Assembly (NCBI RefSeq): GCF_013127955.1
Contig: NZ_CP053435.1
Location: 4,588,001-4,652,000 of the forward strand
DNA: 64,000 nucleotides
From: Spirosoma taeanense
GTDB lineage: Bacteria; Bacteroidota; Bacteroidia; Cytophagales; Spirosomataceae
Direction: 5' to 3'
Both the position numbers and the translations under genes were made by a program. Within the stretch, counting starts at the first letter, position 1, and each line of letters opens with the position of its first letter. Under the pieces are notes generated by a model. The model was not told the DNA's origin and did not search any database. It saw only the letters and a list, made by a program, of their open reading frames with translations. Below, piece by piece: positions 61,890-64,000 of this stretch.

Positions 61890-64000
61890 ATGAACTACAG
61901 ATTATGGCTCACGCTGTCCGCAGCGTGGCTGGCCCTTTCAACCCAGGCGCAGTATCGCGTCCGTCATTACACTTTACAGGATGGCTTAGGCAACGGGGGC
62001 GCTTACTACCTGCTGAAGGATTCAAAGCGCTATCTGTGGTTTCTTTCCCAGGATGGAATCACCCGGTTTGACGGAACACGATTTGTCAATTATGCGCCAT
62101 CAACGGAGCCTCCGGACCAGAATCAATCGCGACCCGGCCCAACCGGCAATACAGGTAATGGACTAGCCGAAACGCCCAACGGCGACCTCTGGTTTGGCAC
62201 GGAGCAATGCCTGAATCACTACGTTCGCGCAACAAATCGTTTCAAAACGGTTTTTGCCCGAGATCGTAACGGTAAACCTATCCGGACCATGACGCACGTT
62301 ATTGACGCGGACAGTCAGGAGGTCTGGTATATTAACGAAGCTCAAGGTTTAATGAGCTTCAACTGGCGCACAGGCCGGTCTAAATTGCACTCGTCGTTGC
62401 TGCGCCACAATCCGGCGCACGACATTCAATACATTAAACACCGGCGCGAATCGGCCGAGATCTGGCTTCTGCTGCCCGACAACGGGGTTGTGTGCTATAA
62501 TTACCGAACCAAGCAGAGCCGCTCGTTTTTCAGCAGTCGTACGGATAACCAGGCGGGAGCACCACGGCCTTTCTCTACGCTCTACCTGGCGTCCAACGGC
62601 CTTGTCTGGCTCGCTTATACCGACGTTTTAATCGCCCTGAACCCCGCTACCGGCGACAGTCAGACGTATCCTGTCCCGACTGCTATTGGGACGAGCATTC
62701 CCACGGCCATTGTACCCGATCAGCGGGGGCAGTTATGGGTCCCATCAGGTAATGCCGGGATTTATATTTTTGGCCTTGCACAACGAGGCTGGGTAGCTTC
62801 CCTGCACCATAATCCGTATGATCCAAACAGCATTGCCAGTGAGGCAATACCCGAGCTTCTCATTGATGAAGAGAACATTGTCTGGTGCAATGCCGATCCG
62901 GCGGGACTGGACCAGCTGATTCCGGATATACACGGCGTGCGCCACTATAACAACGATTCGCTGCGACAACCCACGTTAAGCGATCATACCGTGATGCAGA
63001 TCGAGGAAGATCGGCATGGTCAGATCTGGATTGGTACTTACCTGAATGGAATTGATGTCCTGAACCCAAAAACCGACCAGATTCGGCACTACGCCGTGTC
63101 AAACGAGCCGGGCGCACTACCGTCCAAAGTAATTGAAACCTTGTATAAAGATCGTCAGAAGCGTATCTGGGTTGGCAGCGGACGTAATGATCTAAGTTGG
63201 TACGATGAGACTTCAGACCGGTTTGTTCGGGTTACCGGTGCCGGTTCTGACTCCCTGCCCGCCGGAGGCCGCATCTATCAACTGGCCGAACGGGATGACG
63301 GTCAATTCTTCGTCAGCACCCTAAAAGGTCTTTACCTGCTCAACCCAGCCACCAACCGGTTTCGACTGCTGGCCGACCAAGACGCATGGTTCACGCGGGC
63401 CCTGTACTACGACCAGAAGCGACGCTGGCTTTTTGCCGGCAGACGTCTGCACGATCTGGTCTGTTATGAAGATTTAGGCAACCAGATACGCGTACGGTAT
63501 ACTGCGCTGCCAGCAGTCAGTGTCTATGACATTTCGCCCGATACAGATACCAGTCGCCTTTGGGTAGCTACCTTGCAGGGGCTGTATTTGCTACAGGCTA
63601 AAGATGGAAAAATTCTGCGTCACTGGACTGAGCGGGATGGCCTCCCACACCATGTCGTTTATAGCTGCCTGCCCGACCAGGCCGGTAATCGCTGGATCAG
63701 TACGAACCGGGGCATTGCCGTGTTGAATCCGCATACGGGTCAAATCCGGCGCGTTCATTCCATACCGCCGACCGAATTCAACGGCAATTCATTTTTGAAG
63801 GCTCAGTCGGGCGAGTTCTATTTTGGCAGCACCATTGGTCTGTTCCGGTTTGACCCGCTGAAGCAAACGGCCCGGCCCCATGCCTTGTCCGTAGCGCTGA
63901 CCGGTCTGCTCATCAATGACCAGCCCATACAGCCTGATTCGAACGTAACCGAGCTAAACACCCTGAAACTGTTGCCCCAGCAGTACACCGTAACGCTACA
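61890..64000 (+). CDS. Periplasmic two-component-regulator propeller sensor, C-terminus outside window
   Basis: The frame is open from ATG 61890 to the right edge (703 codons). The signal peptide ends STQAQ at about 20. Regulator-propeller repeats follow, each with a motif such as LWFLSQDG, LWFGTEQC, IWIGTYLNG, IWVGSGRN and RWISTNRG. They form two seven-bladed propellers in this family. Near the right edge ALTGLLINDQPIQPDS begins what looks like the Y_Y_Y beta-domain, which in these proteins is followed by a membrane helix and a histidine kinase or DNA-binding domain. The divergent NarL-type regulator is a likely partner. The ligand is unknown. Confidence 0.88.
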   Translation, partial: MNYRLWLTLSAAWLALSTQAQYRVRHYTLQDGLGNGGAYYLLKDSKRYLWFLSQDGITRFDGTRFVNYAPSTEPPDQNQSRPGPTGNTGNGLAETPNGDLWFGTEQCLNHYVRATNRFKTVFARDRNGKPIRTMTHVIDADSQEVWYINEAQGLMSFNWRTGRSKLHSSLLRHNPAHDIQYIKHRRESAEIWLLLPDNGVVCYNYRTKQSRSFFSSRTDNQAGAPRPFSTLYLASNGLVWLAYTDVLIALNPATGDSQTYPVPTAIGTSIPTAIVPDQRGQLWVPSGNAGIYIFGLAQRGWVASLHHNPYDPNSIASEAIPELLIDEENIVWCNADPAGLDQLIPDIHGVRHYNNDSLRQPTLSDHTVMQIEEDRHGQIWIGTYLNGIDVLNPKTDQIRHYAVSNEPGALPSKVIETLYKDRQKRIWVGSGRNDLSWYDETSDRFVRVTGAGSDSLPAGGRIYQLAERDDGQFFVSTLKGLYLLNPATNRFRLLADQDAWFTRALYYDQKRRWLFAGRRLHDLVCYEDLGNQIRVRYTALPAVSVYDISPDTDTSRLWVATLQGLYLLQAKDGKILRHWTERDGLPHHVVYSCLPDQAGNRWISTNRGIAVLNPHTGQIRRVHSIPPTEFNGNSFLKAQSGEFYFGSTIGLFRFDPLKQTARPHALSVALTGLLINDQPIQPDSNVTELNTLKLLPQQYTVTL

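Noticed and set aside
1..64000. tRNA, rRNA, CRISPR, insertion sequence or prophage
   Set aside because: No T-loop motifs, ribosomal RNA stretches, regular spacer repeats, transposase or phage genes were found by reading both strands.

Overview
The window looks like chromosomal DNA from a Bacteroidota bacterium of the order Cytophagales, most like Spirosoma and its relatives; the genus is inference. The signs are type IX secretion (T9SS) sorting domains, LytTR/LytS regulation, two-component-regulator propellers, a fused aspartokinase-homoserine dehydrogenase, SdrD/DUF11 surface proteins, and promoters of the Bacteroidota form TTTG-N19/20-TAnnTTTG rather than the usual -35/-10. Base composition by eye is a little above 50% GC, with AT-richer patches around 34.8-35.5 kb and 45.9-48.2 kb.

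Layout. 0-9.6 kb (minus strand): the N-terminal part of a giant adhesin, a propeller/beta-barrel outer-membrane protein, an FAD oxidoreductase, cytidylate kinase and a GNAT acetyltransferase. 9.8-22 kb (mostly plus): a repeat protein, a LytS/LytTR two-component pair whose kinase carries 15 pentapeptide repeats, an SUI1-like protein, a POT peptide transporter, an M23 peptidase, RecQ, and three tandem MltD-like lytic transglycosylases. 22-33.4 kb: a small TonB-like protein, an S15/CocE hydrolase, a polynucleotide kinase-phosphatase without its ligase half, a GNAT protein, an AmpG-like carrier, a voltage-gated-type K+ channel, DnaX, a phosphotriesterase-like hydrolase and a TPR protein. 33.4-42.5 kb: an M16 peptidase, a MNT/HEPN toxin-antitoxin pair with a nonsense-mutated HEPN gene, IspF, an amidohydrolase, a dipeptide epimerase, a GNAT, a beta-lactamase-fold hydrolase and dipeptidyl peptidase IV. 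42.6-64 kb: a T9SS-exported Ig-repeat protein, a membrane LuxR regulator, a sugar-type dehydrogenase operon, an orphan McrB-like ATPase, ThrA, two Tat-exported ferritin-like proteins, a ceramidase-like protein, an ABC exporter, a NarL-type response regulator and the start of a propeller sensor.

A recurring theme is cell-wall and peptide handling: three lytic transglycosylases, an M23 peptidase, an AmpG-like carrier, an L-Ala-D/L-Glu epimerase, a penicillin-binding-fold hydrolase, a POT peptide transporter and several exopeptidases. They are not one operon, but they fit muropeptide turnover and peptide scavenging.

The most interesting points are: an A10 run in dnaX where slippage in either direction gives a short gamma-like product; an amber codon inside the HEPN toxin beside an intact MNT gene; a stop-free stretch of about 110 codons before the signal anchor of the giant adhesin; a peptidase-MA domain that has lost its catalytic motif; the kinase-phosphatase without a ligase; and the pentapeptide-LytS fusion. 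I saw no tRNA, rRNA, CRISPR array, insertion sequence or prophage.
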